This document shows, piece after piece, positions 6,501-14,267 of a DNA stretch of 20,830 bases. This DNA is from DASXRA01 sp046734315 (GTDB taxonomy: Bacteria > Actinomycetota > Actinomycetes > Mycobacteriales > Jatrophihabitantaceae). Numbering within the stretch: the stretch's first letter is position 1; every line of letters begins with the position of its first letter. The position numbers and the translations under genes are program-made. A model generated the notes under the pieces. The model did no database searches. It was not told the origin of the DNA and worked only from the letters and a program-made list of their open reading frames with translations. Location: the NCBI GenBank assembly GCA_046734315.1, contig JBKPQY010000025.1, positions 1 through 20,830 of the forward strand. The letters run 5' to 3'.

Positions 6501-8248
6501 GCACGGCGGGCGTGGCGGCGCTGCTGCCGCTGCCGGTCGTCATCCCCCTGGCCGGGGCGGCCGCGGCGCCGCTTCTCGCTCGCGTCCACCGGCACCTGCC
6601 GCTGGTCGTGGCTGTGCTGACCATGGCCGCCGCGACCGTTGTCCTGCTGCTGATTGCGACCCGCGTCTACACCGGCGACGGCCGTGTGGTCGCGCATTTC
6701 TTCGGGCACTGGGGTCCGGTCGACGGCAAGGTCCTCGGCGTCGCGTTCGCCGCCGACCCGTTCGGCCTGACCTTCGCGCTGGTGGCCGCCGCGCTCGGCA
6801 CGCTGCTGCTGGTCTCGGCGCTGTCCGAGCTCGGCGAGCTGGGCCCGCGCGAGATCGGCGGCTTCGCCTGCCTGTTCCAGTTGCTGCTCGGGGCGCTGGT
6901 GGCCGCCGCGCTGACCGCCGACACGATCAACCTGTTCGTGTGGTTCGAGGTCGCCGCCCTGGCCAGCTACGGGCTGACCGGCTTCTTCCTGGAGCGCCCA
7001 ATCGCCCTCGAGGCAGCGTTCAAGGTTCTGGTGCTCACCACCATCGGCGGCTTCCTCATCTTCGTCGGGTCGGCGCTGCTTTACGCCGACCACGGCGCGC
7101 TGAACTTCGCCCAGCTGCAGCGGGCGCTGGCCGGCCACGTCACCACGCCTGACCTGCTCGCGCTCGGGCTGCTCGTAGCAGGCTTCGCCACCAAGGCCGG
7201 GCTCATGCCCTTCCACGGCTGGCTGCCCGACGCGCACACCGCCGCCCCGGGAGCGGTGTCGGCGCTGTTCTCCGCGCTCATGGTCGACCTCGGGCTCATC
7301 GGCATCGTGCGACTGACCTTGCAGGTCTACCCCGGCGGTAGCCACGTCCTCGGGCTGCTGACCGCACTCGGAGTTGTGTCGGCCCTGCTCGGCGCGGCGC
7401 TCGCCCTGGCACAGGACGACCTCAAGCGCCTGCTCGCCTGGGACACCGTCTCCCAGATGGGTGTGCTGATCATCGGGTTCGCCTCGGCCACGGCGGCCGG
7501 GGTGGCCGGTGCGACTTACCACCTCGTCAACCACGCCCTGTTCAAGGGCCTGATGTTCCTGTGCGCGGGTGCGATCGTGCACGCGACCGGGGAGACGTCG
7601 ATATGGCGCATGGGTGGCCTTGCCCGCCGACGGCCGCTGCTCACCGGTGCATTCACCGTCGGCGTGCTGGCTATCGCCGGTGTGCCACCGCTCAACGGCT
7701 TCGCCTCGCTCGGCCTGATCCACGAGGGACTGCACAGCGGCGGGCATCCTGTCGTGCTCGGCGCCGCGCTGCTGGCGCAGATCCTGACCGTCGCCGCGCT
7801 CGGCCGCGCCGCATACGTCGCGTTCTATCGCCGCCGGTCCGACGATTACGACCACCTCGAGCCACTGCGTCTCGGCATGCGGGTGACGCTGCTCAGCCTC
7901 GGCGCCGCGTGCGTCGCTTTCGGCGTGTTGCCCGGGCTCGTCGTAGCTCGGGTGGCGGCGCCCGCGGCGTCCGTCCTGCTGCATCCCACCGCCTACGCGC
8001 AGGCCGTGCTCGCGCGAGCCGGTGACGTGCCGGCGTCGACGGTGACGTTCTCCTACGGCAACGGCGGCGATCTGCTGCTCACGGCGCTGACCGTCGTGGT
8101 GGGCGTCGTCGTCGCTGTGGCCTACCTGCGGATGCCCGAGCCGGCGCCGATCCGCTGGCTGCGCGCCGTGCACACCGGATCGGTCAACGACTACGCGGCG
8201 CTGGCCATCACCGGGGTCATCGTCGGCACGGTCGTCGTGCTCGCGTGA
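6497..8248 (+). CDS. mrpD: Mrp-type antiporter large subunit D (MnhD/MbhH, proton-pumping NuoM/NuoL-like)
   Basis: 583 residues, somewhat longer than the usual 490-500 of MrpD. GTG start overlapping mrpC by four bases. Ion-translocation residues of the family are present: Glu151 in FVWFEVAALASYGL, Lys233 and His240 in ATKAGLMPFHGWLPDAHT, His342/His346/Lys350 in YHLVNHALFKGLMF. VPPLNGFASLGLI follows. The extra C-terminal part (about 500-583) holds further helices and ends with LRAVHTGSVNDYAALA, a motif resembling the C-terminal helix of NuoL/hydrogenase-4-type subunits. This is the only large antiporter subunit in the operon; there is no N-terminal MrpA counterpart in the window. It would exchange cations for protons at the cytoplasmic membrane. 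It converges on the enolase-superfamily gene with a 19-nt gap. Confidence 0.93.
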   Translation: MSTAGVAALLPLPVVIPLAGAAAAPLLARVHRHLPLVVAVLTMAAATVVLLLIATRVYTGDGRVVAHFFGHWGPVDGKVLGVAFAADPFGLTFALVAAALGTLLLVSALSELGELGPREIGGFACLFQLLLGALVAAALTADTINLFVWFEVAALASYGLTGFFLERPIALEAAFKVLVLTTIGGFLIFVGSALLYADHGALNFAQLQRALAGHVTTPDLLALGLLVAGFATKAGLMPFHGWLPDAHTAAPGAVSALFSALMVDLGLIGIVRLTLQVYPGGSHVLGLLTALGVVSALLGAALALAQDDLKRLLAWDTVSQMGVLIIGFASATAAGVAGATYHLVNHALFKGLMFLCAGAIVHATGETSIWRMGGLARRRPLLTGAFTVGVLAIAGVPPLNGFASLGLIHEGLHSGGHPVVLGAALLAQILTVAALGRAAYVAFYRRRSDDYDHLEPLRLGMRVTLLSLGAACVAFGVLPGLVVARVAAPAASVLLHPTAYAQAVLARAGDVPASTVTFSYGNGGDLLLTALTVVVGVVVAVAYLRMPEPAPIRWLRAVHTGSVNDYAALAITGVIVGTVVVLA

Positions 8249-8267
8249 GGAATGACTGGCGAGGGGG

Positions 8268-9419
8268 TCAGGCGACGCGATGCTGCTCGGCAATTCGGTT
8301 GAAGGCGAGGCCGTGGCCGGTGGCGTGCTGGTCCGGATGCAGCGCGCCGGCGGAGACATCCGGTGCACCGATCAGGAACGCGGCGTCGATACGGGCGTGG
8401 TCGGCGAACCACTCGACGTGGCGCAAGTTCGGCGCGGCCGCGGCGACCGGGGTGTGCAGCGCGGGGGCGCAGTGCGCGGACACTTCCAGATTGTGGGCCT
8501 GGGCGACGGCTGCCGCACGCATCCAGCCGGTATAGCCACCACAACGGGTGAGGTCGAGCTGCAGGCAGTCGACCACCGGCAGCAGCGCGCGGACGTCGTA
8601 CAGGTCGGCTGCGTACTCGCCGGCCGTCACGTCACAGTCCAGAGCGGCCCGCACGGCAGCGAGCCCATCAATGTCGTCGCTGGAGACGGGTTCCTCGAAC
8701 CACACGACACCCAGCTCGTCCAGCTCCCGTCCGACGCGGCGGGCCGGGCCGGCGGCGTAGCCGCCGTTGGCGTCGACCATCAACTGCGCGTGGGGACCGG
8801 CGAGTTCGGCGAGTCGCCGGACGCGACGCAGATCGCGCTCGATGCGGCTGCCCCACGCCTCGCCGATCTTGATCTTCATCGCGGTGCAGCCAACCGAATC
8901 CCACCAGGCCACCTGTTCGGCGAGCTGACGGTCGCTGAGGTTCGTGAAGCCGCCGGAACCGTAGATGGGCACGATGTCGCGAAACTGGCCGAACAGCGTC
9001 ACCAGTGGCAGGTCCAGCAGCCGGGCCTTGAGGTCCCACCATGCGATGTCGACGGCGCTTATCGCCTGCATGTACAGGCCGCGCGTGCCGAAGTTACGGC
9101 CGACTCGGCGCATCTGCTCCCAGCCGGCCGCGGGAGCGAACGCGTCGTGCTGGTGGGCGATCGCGGCCAAGTGGTGGCGGATGATGTCGGCGGCGGCCGG
9201 ACTCGAGTACGTCCAGCCGAGCCCGGTCTTGCCCTCGGCCTGCAGTGAGACCGTGACGACGGTCGTGTGCTCCCAGGTGAGAGTGCCGTCGGCCTCGGGC
9301 TGGGGGGTAGGGAACGAGTAGACGGCGACGGACGCGCTCGTGATCGGCGCACGCGCGCCGGCCGGCTGCGAACCGGTCCTTCCGCCCGGGATCTCGGGCA
9401 GTCCGCGGACGGTGATCAT
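8268..9419 (-). CDS. enolase superfamily protein, mandelate racemase subgroup (probable sugar-acid dehydratase)
   Basis: 383 residues. Capping domain about 27-145, barrel from about 150. Catalytic Lys182/Lys184 lie in MKIKIGEAW, metal ligands are Asp216 (VDANGGY), Glu242 (WFEEP) and Glu268 (TAGEYAAD), and the His316-Asp289 pair lies in SAHCAPALH and LQLDLTRCGG. This residue set marks the mandelate racemase subgroup, most members of which dehydrate acid sugars to 2-keto-3-deoxy acids. The substrate is not readable. The chosen ATG shares ATGA with the preceding 35-codon ORF; the first 25 residues are Gly/Pro-rich and precede the family homology. An upstream extension of the frame to 10454 is antisense to a different gene frame and was discarded. 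Third in a minus-strand operon behind a 2-hydroxyacid dehydrogenase, suggesting sugar-acid or hydroxyacid catabolism. Confidence 0.9.
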   Translation of the reverse strand: MITVRGLPEIPGGRTGSQPAGARAPITSASVAVYSFPTPQPEADGTLTWEHTTVVTVSLQAEGKTGLGWTYSSPAAADIIRHHLAAIAHQHDAFAPAAGWEQMRRVGRNFGTRGLYMQAISAVDIAWWDLKARLLDLPLVTLFGQFRDIVPIYGSGGFTNLSDRQLAEQVAWWDSVGCTAMKIKIGEAWGSRIERDLRRVRRLAELAGPHAQLMVDANGGYAAGPARRVGRELDELGVVWFEEPVSSDDIDGLAAVRAALDCDVTAGEYAADLYDVRALLPVVDCLQLDLTRCGGYTGWMRAAAVAQAHNLEVSAHCAPALHTPVAAAAPNLRHVEWFADHARIDAAFLIGAPDVSAGALHPDQHATGHGLAFNRIAEQHRVA

Positions 9420-9523
9420 GCTGCCCCCGAGCTGCTGCGCCCTAGGTCGATCGGGGCGAGGCCCAGCTCCGGATGGGAGATCTTGCGGAGCCGGTTGACG
9501 GTTGCGAGCTGGCGGTCGTGCAT
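9416..9523 (-). CDS. 35-residue ORF between dehydrogenase and enolase-family genes
   Basis: Not a recognised family. The ATG at 9523 comes 9 nt after the TAA of the dehydrogenase gene, with AAGGA placed 6 nt before it. The ORF ends by sharing ATGA with the enolase-family start. The peptide MHDRQLATVNRLRKISHPEL... is basic in its first half and Ser/Gly-rich at the end, with no membrane helix. A strong ribosome site plus four-base coupling suggests it is really translated. It may be a short conserved peptide, a translational coupler for the next gene, or the remnant of a longer protein. The AAGGA site overlaps the TAA stop codon of the upstream gene. Confidence 0.5.
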   Translation of the reverse strand: MHDRQLATVNRLRKISHPELGLAPIDLGRSSSGAA

Positions 9524-9532
9524 GATCGGTCC

Positions 9533-12500
9533 TTAGTTGAGTGCGCGTCGCCAGATGCGACGCAACGTGGTGGCGGTACCCGCTGCCACGGCCAGGGCAG
9601 CGACGACGCTGCCGCCGAGCGCAGCGGCACGGGCGATCCGGCTCGGTTCGCGCGGCCGATCCCCGGCAGCCAGGTCGGTCGCGTCCGGCTTGGGTTGGCC
9701 GCGCCGGGCGCGGTCGAGCAGCTCGGCCAGGTGGATGGCCTCGCGGTCGCCGCTGTCCAGTTCGTGGATCTGGGTACGGCAGCTGAACCCGTCGGCCAGC
9801 ACCACCGCCTCGGCGTCGGCGGAACGCAGGGCCGGCAGCAGGACGCTCTCGGCGCAGTCGGTGCTGACCTGCAGGTGGCCGGCCTCGAAGCCAAAGTTGC
9901 CGGCCAGGCCGCAGCATCCGGAGTCGAGACGCTGCACCGAAGCTCCAGCGGACTCGAGCAGTCTCTGGTCTGGGGTCCACCCGAGCACAGCGTGCTGGTG
10001 GCAGTGGACCTGCGTGATCACCGGCACGCCGGCCAGCGACGGAGGCTTCCAGCCCGCGGTGTGGTCGTTGAGCAGCTCGGCCAGGGTGACCGTCTGTTTC
10101 TTCAGCCGGGCGATGTCGAGGTCGTCGGGGAACAGGTCGGGCGCGTCGGAGCGGAACACCGTCGTGCAGCTCGGTTCGAGGCCGAGCACGAGTCCGCCGG
10201 CGCGGATGTGCTCGGCCAGCTGGTCGACGGTCCGCCGTAGGACGCTCTTGGCGATATCCAGCTGGCCGGTAGAGATCCAGGTCAGCCCGCAGCACACCGA
10301 GCCGGTGGGGATGCGAACGGTCCAGCCGGCGTCCTCGAGCAGCTCGACTGCCGCCTGGCCGATGTGCGGGTGGAACGAGTTGGTGAACGTGTCGGGCCAG
10401 AGCAGCACCACTCCCCGGGTGCCGGGGCGCGAACCGCCGCGCTGCTTCCACCACTGCTGCAGGGTTTCCCCGGCGAACAGCGGGATCTCGCGTTGGGCCA
10501 ACCCGGCGGCCCGGGTCGCGACGTGTGGGAGAAACGGAGCGTGCGCGAGCGCGTTGACTACGCCGGCCAGCCGGGACGAGCCCACGGCCCGAGCCGCTAC
10601 CGGTAGCCAGCCCAGCGCGTAGTGCGCCCGGGGACGCAACCGACCCCGGTAGTGGTGGGCGAGGAACTCGGCCTTGTACGTGGCCATGTCCACGTTTACC
10701 GGGCAGTCGCTCTTGCAGCCCTTACAGGCCAGGCACAGGTCCAGTGCGTCCCGCACGGCGGTGGACCTCCACCCGTCCTGGATCGGGCTGTCGTCGTGCC
10801 CATGCAGCATCTCGAACAGCAAACGGGCCCGACCACGCGTGGAGTGCTCCTCCTCCCGGGTGGCCTGATAGGACGGGCACATCACGGCTCCGCCCGGGTG
10901 GTCATGCTGGCGGCACTTGCCGACGCCGACGCAGCGGTTGGCGGCCGCCGAGAACGAGCCGTCGTCGTCGGGATAGGAGAAGTGCAGCGGGCCTTCGTAG
11001 CGCGGCGCCCACGACCCGCCCAGGCGCAGGTTCTCGTCGACCTTGTAGGGCGCGACGACCTTTCCCGGGTTCATCCGGTCGCTCGGATCGAAGATCGCCT
11101 TGAGCTGCCCGAACGCGCGGACGATCTCGTGGCCGAACATGCGCGGCAGCAACTCGCCGCGCGACTGCCCGTCGCCGTGCTCGCCGGAGAACGAACCGCC
11201 GTAGCCGGCGACCAGATCGGCGGCCTGTTCGAGGAAGCGCCGGTACCTGGCCACACCGTCGGCGTCCGTCATCCGGAACGGGATCCGAGTGTGTACGCAG
11301 CCCTGGCCGAAGTGGCCGTAAAGGCTCGGCGCCGACTCGTCCGCGTAGCCGAAGTCCTCGTAGAGCTCCTCGAGGTCGCGCAGGTAGGCACCGAGCCGTT
11401 CCGGCGGAACCGCGGAGTCCTCCCAGCCCTCCCACGTGTCCGGCTCACCGGGCACGTGCGCGGTGGCGCCCAGCCCGGCCTCGCGGACCTGCCACAACTC
11501 GTCCTCGTACTGCGGGTCGTCCAGCAGCGCGACCTCGGCGTCGTGTTCGGACTCGTCGATCGCCTTCATCATGATGCGAGCGCGGGCATCGGCCTCCGCG
11601 CGCGTCTCGCCACCGAACTGCACCATGAGGTAGGCCTGCCCGGCCGGGAGCTCCCCGAGCGCTTCGGGGTTGAGGTGCTTGATGCGCTGGTCGTGGATCA
11701 GCCGGTGGTCCAGGCCCTCGAGCGCGATCGGTTCGTGCTCAACGACCGCCGGGACGGCGTCGGCGGCGGACGTGATGCTGTCGAAGCCGACCACGACCAG
11801 CGACCTCTCTTTGACCACGGGTACCAGTTCGAGCTCGGCGCGCAGCACCGTGACGAGTGTCGATTCGCTGCCGACCAGCAGGCCGGCCACGTCGAAGTGG
11901 TGCTCGGGCAGCAGCGAGTCGAGGTTGTAGCCCGAGACGCGGCGCGGGATGTCCGGGTAGCGGGCCCGGATCTCGTCGGCGTACTCGTCGCGTAGTCGCC
12001 GTAGGGCCCGGTAGACGGCTGCCTGGCGATCGCCGCGCCGTTCGATCTCGCGGTATTCGTCGTCGCTCGTCTCGCCGCACCAGAACCGCGTGCCGTCGTA
12101 GAGCAGCACATCCAGCCGCGCGATGTTGTCGACGACCTTGCCGGTGCGCTGTGCCGTCGCACCGCACGAGTTGTTGCCGACCATCCCGCCGATCGTGCAG
12201 TTCGGGTGCGTCGCCGGCTCGGGGCCGTAGCGCAGGCCGTGCGGGGCGAGACGCCGGTTGAGGTCGTCCAGCACAATGCCGGGCTCGACCAGGCAGATCC
12301 GCGAATCCGGGTCGACGGACAGCAGTCGGTTGCAGTGCTTCGTCCAGTCGATGACCACCGCAGTGTTGGTGCACTGGCCGGCCAGGCTCGTGCCGCCGCC
12401 CCGGGACAGGACCGGTGCGGAGTGCTCGCGGCAGACGGCGATCGCCTCGACGGCCGCCGCGACGCTGCGCGGTACGACCACGCCGATCGGTATCTGCCGG

Positions 12501-12658
12501 AAGTTGGACGCGTCCGTCGAGTAGGCGCCACGAGTGCCGGCGTCGAATCGCACTTCGCACTCGACGCGCTCGCTCAGCTCGCGCTGTAGTGCACGGGCGT
12601 CGAGCTCGACGTCGTCGGGATGTCGCCGGATCGGCGTGGGTAATGCGGTCTGGCTCAC
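9533..12658 (-). CDS. FAD-linked / Fe-S D-2-hydroxyacid dehydrogenase, YdiJ-like, with C-terminal membrane helix
   Basis: 1041 residues from a GTG at 12658. Domain order: FAD-binding PCMH domain (about 45-285, with SRGGGTSLAGQ at 85-95 and GGMVGNNSCGA at 157-167), FAD-oxidase C-terminal domain (about 290-540, with GHFGQGCVHTRIPF and SGEHGDGQSRGELLPRMFG), a ferredoxin-type region with Cys576, 582, 594 and a CxxCxxCxxxCP cluster at Cys642-652, then two CCG domains (Cys789-790, Cys915-916) as in glycolate oxidase GlcF and heterodisulfide reductase. This is the architecture of E. coli YdiJ, a D-2-hydroxyglutarate/D-lactate-type dehydrogenase. Residues 1006-1034 are a hydrophobic segment with an Arg-rich end (LRRIWRRALN), which would anchor the enzyme near the quinone pool. 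First gene of the operon with the 35-codon ORF and the enolase-family gene. Exact substrate unknown. Confidence 0.92.
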   Translation of the reverse strand: MSQTALPTPIRRHPDDVELDARALQRELSERVECEVRFDAGTRGAYSTDASNFRQIPIGVVVPRSVAAAVEAIAVCREHSAPVLSRGGGTSLAGQCTNTAVVIDWTKHCNRLLSVDPDSRICLVEPGIVLDDLNRRLAPHGLRYGPEPATHPNCTIGGMVGNNSCGATAQRTGKVVDNIARLDVLLYDGTRFWCGETSDDEYREIERRGDRQAAVYRALRRLRDEYADEIRARYPDIPRRVSGYNLDSLLPEHHFDVAGLLVGSESTLVTVLRAELELVPVVKERSLVVVGFDSITSAADAVPAVVEHEPIALEGLDHRLIHDQRIKHLNPEALGELPAGQAYLMVQFGGETRAEADARARIMMKAIDESEHDAEVALLDDPQYEDELWQVREAGLGATAHVPGEPDTWEGWEDSAVPPERLGAYLRDLEELYEDFGYADESAPSLYGHFGQGCVHTRIPFRMTDADGVARYRRFLEQAADLVAGYGGSFSGEHGDGQSRGELLPRMFGHEIVRAFGQLKAIFDPSDRMNPGKVVAPYKVDENLRLGGSWAPRYEGPLHFSYPDDDGSFSAAANRCVGVGKCRQHDHPGGAVMCPSYQATREEEHSTRGRARLLFEMLHGHDDSPIQDGWRSTAVRDALDLCLACKGCKSDCPVNVDMATYKAEFLAHHYRGRLRPRAHYALGWLPVAARAVGSSRLAGVVNALAHAPFLPHVATRAAGLAQREIPLFAGETLQQWWKQRGGSRPGTRGVVLLWPDTFTNSFHPHIGQAAVELLEDAGWTVRIPTGSVCCGLTWISTGQLDIAKSVLRRTVDQLAEHIRAGGLVLGLEPSCTTVFRSDAPDLFPDDLDIARLKKQTVTLAELLNDHTAGWKPPSLAGVPVITQVHCHQHAVLGWTPDQRLLESAGASVQRLDSGCCGLAGNFGFEAGHLQVSTDCAESVLLPALRSADAEAVVLADGFSCRTQIHELDSGDREAIHLAELLDRARRGQPKPDATDLAAGDRPREPSRIARAAALGGSVVAALAVAAGTATTLRRIWRRALN

Positions 12659-13061
12659 CTGGCTGTCTTCTTCCTAGGCCGTCGGTCGACGCGTCGTTTC
12701 AGATCCACGTCCGGGCGGGCACTCCCGGACTTGTCTTTTTGGTTCCCTGATCGGCCACGCTCCATGCGTCCTTGTCGCGGCGGAGCCTTGTGCGCAGCTG
12801 ACAAGGGTCGTCCCGGACCGGGATTCGGCGATCGATGCCCCAAGGTTCCGAAGGATCCAGCCCAGCGGGCGGTGCCGCCGCCCCCTACACCAGGGCGAGC
12901 TTGGTCGCGCTGACGGACCTCGCCGCGCATCCATCGGAGCCTGTCGCCTAGCGGCTCTGCCCGGCGCCCGACGTACCGGTGAACAAACACCGGCCCAAAT
13001 CCGTATCTACTGAGGGGGCCGGCTGAACCTACAGCCGCGTGCACAAGTCGACGCAATCAAG
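12659..13061. other. 403-bp spacer without a convincing gene; small hairpins
   Basis: Lies upstream of the dehydrogenase operon (minus) and the tiny Gly-tailed protein (plus). An Arg-rich open frame covers part of the minus strand but has no family features. Seen here: CCTTGT/ACAAGG (12786-12791 and 12801-12806), immediately followed by the palindrome TCCCGG-A-CCGGGA (12811-12823), and CCGGTG-AACAAA-CACCGG (12976-12993). These could be operators or leader hairpins for either direction. No SigB-type motif, tRNA or riboswitch was recognised. Confidence 0.5.
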
Positions 13062-13073
13062 GTGCTGATAGTT

Positions 13074-13205
13074 GTGCAAACCCGTCTTAGCTCACGACAA
13101 CTAAAGATTTGGCTCACCATTGCAATCCTGATCGTCGCCGCGGTCGTGATCACCCTGCTGGTTGTCTACAGCGGCGGCGGCAGCGGAGGTGGCGGCGGTT
13201 ACTGA
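13074..13205 (+). CDS. 43-residue single-helix membrane protein with Gly-rich tail
   Basis: No named family recognised. GTG at 13074, with AAGGTG at 13059-13064 as ribosome site (9-nt spacing); a second GTG at 13062 would add four residues. Layout: basic N-terminus (QTRLSSRQLK), one strong helix at about 12-32 (IWLTIAILIVAAVVITLLVV), then YSGGGSGGGGGY and stop. The positive-inside rule puts the N-terminus in the cytoplasm and the glycine tail outside. Such short helix-plus-glycine proteins are easily missed by gene callers. It converges on the GAF-ANTAR gene, with a hairpin between them. The alternative is a chance ORF, but helix, charge pattern and ribosome site agree. Confidence 0.5.
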   Translation: MQTRLSSRQLKIWLTIAILIVAAVVITLLVVYSGGGSGGGGGY

Positions 13206-13239
13206 CCGGCGCCCTTCCTTCGAGGCCCGCGGCACAGGC

Positions 13240-13267
13240 GCCCGTCGCGGCGAGCTCAGCGACGGGC
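13240..13267. terminator. 9-bp hairpin at the convergence point, candidate bidirectional terminator
   Basis: GCCCGTCGC (13240-13248) pairs perfectly with GCGACGGGC (13259-13267) around a 10-nt loop. It overlaps the stop codon of the GAF-ANTAR gene and lies about 35 nt past the stop of the 43-residue ORF. No U-tract. Confidence 0.4.
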
Positions 13268-14095
13268 CGCTGCGCTTGGCTCTTCGCCGGTTTCGTTGAT
13301 GCGCAGGGCGAGTTCGCGGAGTTTGATATGCGACTGCTGGGACGTGGTCACCATGGTGTCGAACGCTTGTTTGGCGGACAACCGGTGGCGTTCCATGAGG
13401 ATTCCGACGGCTTGGCCTATTACCTGCCTGCTTTCGATTGCGCGGTGCAGGTTGGTCACCTTGTCGGCGTAGGCGGCGGCGATGGCGGCGCGAGCTGCGA
13501 AGACGGGGATCACCAGTTCGGCGGCTGCGTCGAAGGCTGCCGGTTGGCCGGAGTACACGCTCAGTACGCCTAGCCTCTTGCGGGGCATCGGCAGAGGGCA
13601 GGCGAGCACCGCCCGTACACCTATCTCCGCCGCGAGCGGTGCGAACTTTGCCCACCGCGGGTCGGTCAACAGGTCGGCAATGCGTAGAGTTTGTCTGTCG
13701 GTGAGAACCTGCCGCAACGGGCCGTCGCCCAGTGCGCGCTGGATGTCATCGGCGGCAAGAGCCGTGTCTGCGGCAGCGGTGACCGTCTGCAGTTCGCCGT
13801 CCGAGTCGAAGGTGATGCTGGCGTCCTCGGCGCCGGGCAGGAGCCGTGTGGCCGCGTGAAGGACCTCGCTGAGCAGTTGCTCCGGGGTGGCATCCGGGTC
13901 GAGGTCGGTGAAGGCCGCTCGAACCTGTGTCAGGAGCCGCACGATGGTGTCGACGGTCAGCTCGCTCGTGTCGGAGGGTTCTCGCATGTCTGCCGTGATG
14001 TACTCGCGACGGCGCGGTGGCTGCGGGTCGGCACAGACGTGAACGCTATCCCGCAACATCGCCGCATGCTCGGGCAAGTCCTGCGAAAGGGTCAT
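13256..14095 (-). CDS. GAF-ANTAR domain regulator (RNA-binding antiterminator type)
   Basis: 279 residues from the ATG at 14095 (AGGTG 7 nt upstream); the ATG at 13987 (244 residues, weaker ribosome site) is a credible alternative, and a longer frame to 14212 is possible but less likely. Residues about 65-210 form a GAF sensor domain (DASITFDSDGELQT, GDGPLRQVLTDRQTLRIADL, AVLACPLPMPRKRLGVLSVYS). Residues 213-268 are an ANTAR domain (LHRAIESRQVIGQAVGILM, then ERHRLSAKQAFDTMV and LRELALRI), which in known proteins binds paired RNA hairpins and prevents transcription termination. GAF-ANTAR proteins are abundant in actinobacteria and sense small molecules or redox state; the ligand is unknown here. 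It is divergent from the MerR-receiver/KaiC-like pair across about 170 bp, which suggests shared control. Confidence 0.93.
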   Translation of the reverse strand: MTLSQDLPEHAAMLRDSVHVCADPQPPRRREYITADMREPSDTSELTVDTIVRLLTQVRAAFTDLDPDATPEQLLSEVLHAATRLLPGAEDASITFDSDGELQTVTAAADTALAADDIQRALGDGPLRQVLTDRQTLRIADLLTDPRWAKFAPLAAEIGVRAVLACPLPMPRKRLGVLSVYSGQPAAFDAAAELVIPVFAARAAIAAAYADKVTNLHRAIESRQVIGQAVGILMERHRLSAKQAFDTMVTTSQQSHIKLRELALRINETGEEPSAAARR

Positions 14096-14267
14096 GTGTG
14101 GCACCTGCGCAAATGGTGTGGAGCCATGATTTGGTCTCCGCGCGAGCTCAAGGCTGTAGAGGGATTGTAGAAGTATTGGACTGCCTCGACAAGGTTGGCA
14201 GAGGTCGGTCAACGGGAAGATGTTTTTTGTTACGGTCTGTCATGGGTCGTAGGTAGGGAATTGCAGA
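14096..14267. promoter_or_regulatory. divergent intergenic region between GAF-ANTAR and MerR-receiver genes
   Basis: 172 bp that must hold promoters for both directions. It is locally A/T-richer than its surroundings (T-run at 14223-14228), as expected for promoters. TTGTTA (14227-14232) and TAGGTA (14250-14255) are 17 nt apart but would place the start of transcription almost on the GTG, so this is only a weak candidate. AGGGA at 14255-14259 is a well-spaced ribosome site for the GTG at 14268. MerR-type proteins commonly bind long-spacer promoters in their own upstream region. Confidence 0.4.

Noticed and set aside
8241..8280. TCGCGT/ACGCGA inverted repeat between mrpD and the convergent enolase-family gene
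   Set aside because: Only 6 bp with a 28-nt loop; too weak for a terminator call.
6455..8368. Open minus-strand frame of 637 codons, Gln/His/Arg/Gly-rich
   Set aside because: Antisense to mrpD, which has all antiporter residues and coupled overlaps; the repetitive composition comes from reading Leu/Ala/Val codons backwards.
9420..10454. N-terminal extension of the enolase-family frame by 345 codons
   Set aside because: Runs over the dehydrogenase gene in another frame, Arg/Pro-rich, no domain; the ATG at 9419 is coupled by ATGA.
10622..11995. Open plus-strand frame of 457 codons
   Set aside because: Antisense to the FAD/Fe-S dehydrogenase; no recognisable domain.
12655..13056. Minus-strand frame of 133 codons upstream of the dehydrogenase
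   Set aside because: No domain, Arg/Gly/Pro-rich, no convincing ribosome site; kept as spacer.
13101..13655. Minus-strand frame of 184 codons overlapping the GAF-ANTAR gene and the 43-residue ORF
   Set aside because: Arg/Ser/Pro-rich, overlaps a clear ANTAR domain in another frame.
14222..14247. GTTT ... GGGTC as a second SigB/SigF promoter before the MerR-receiver gene
   Set aside because: Spacer is 18 nt and the -10 box reads GGGTCG instead of GGGTA.
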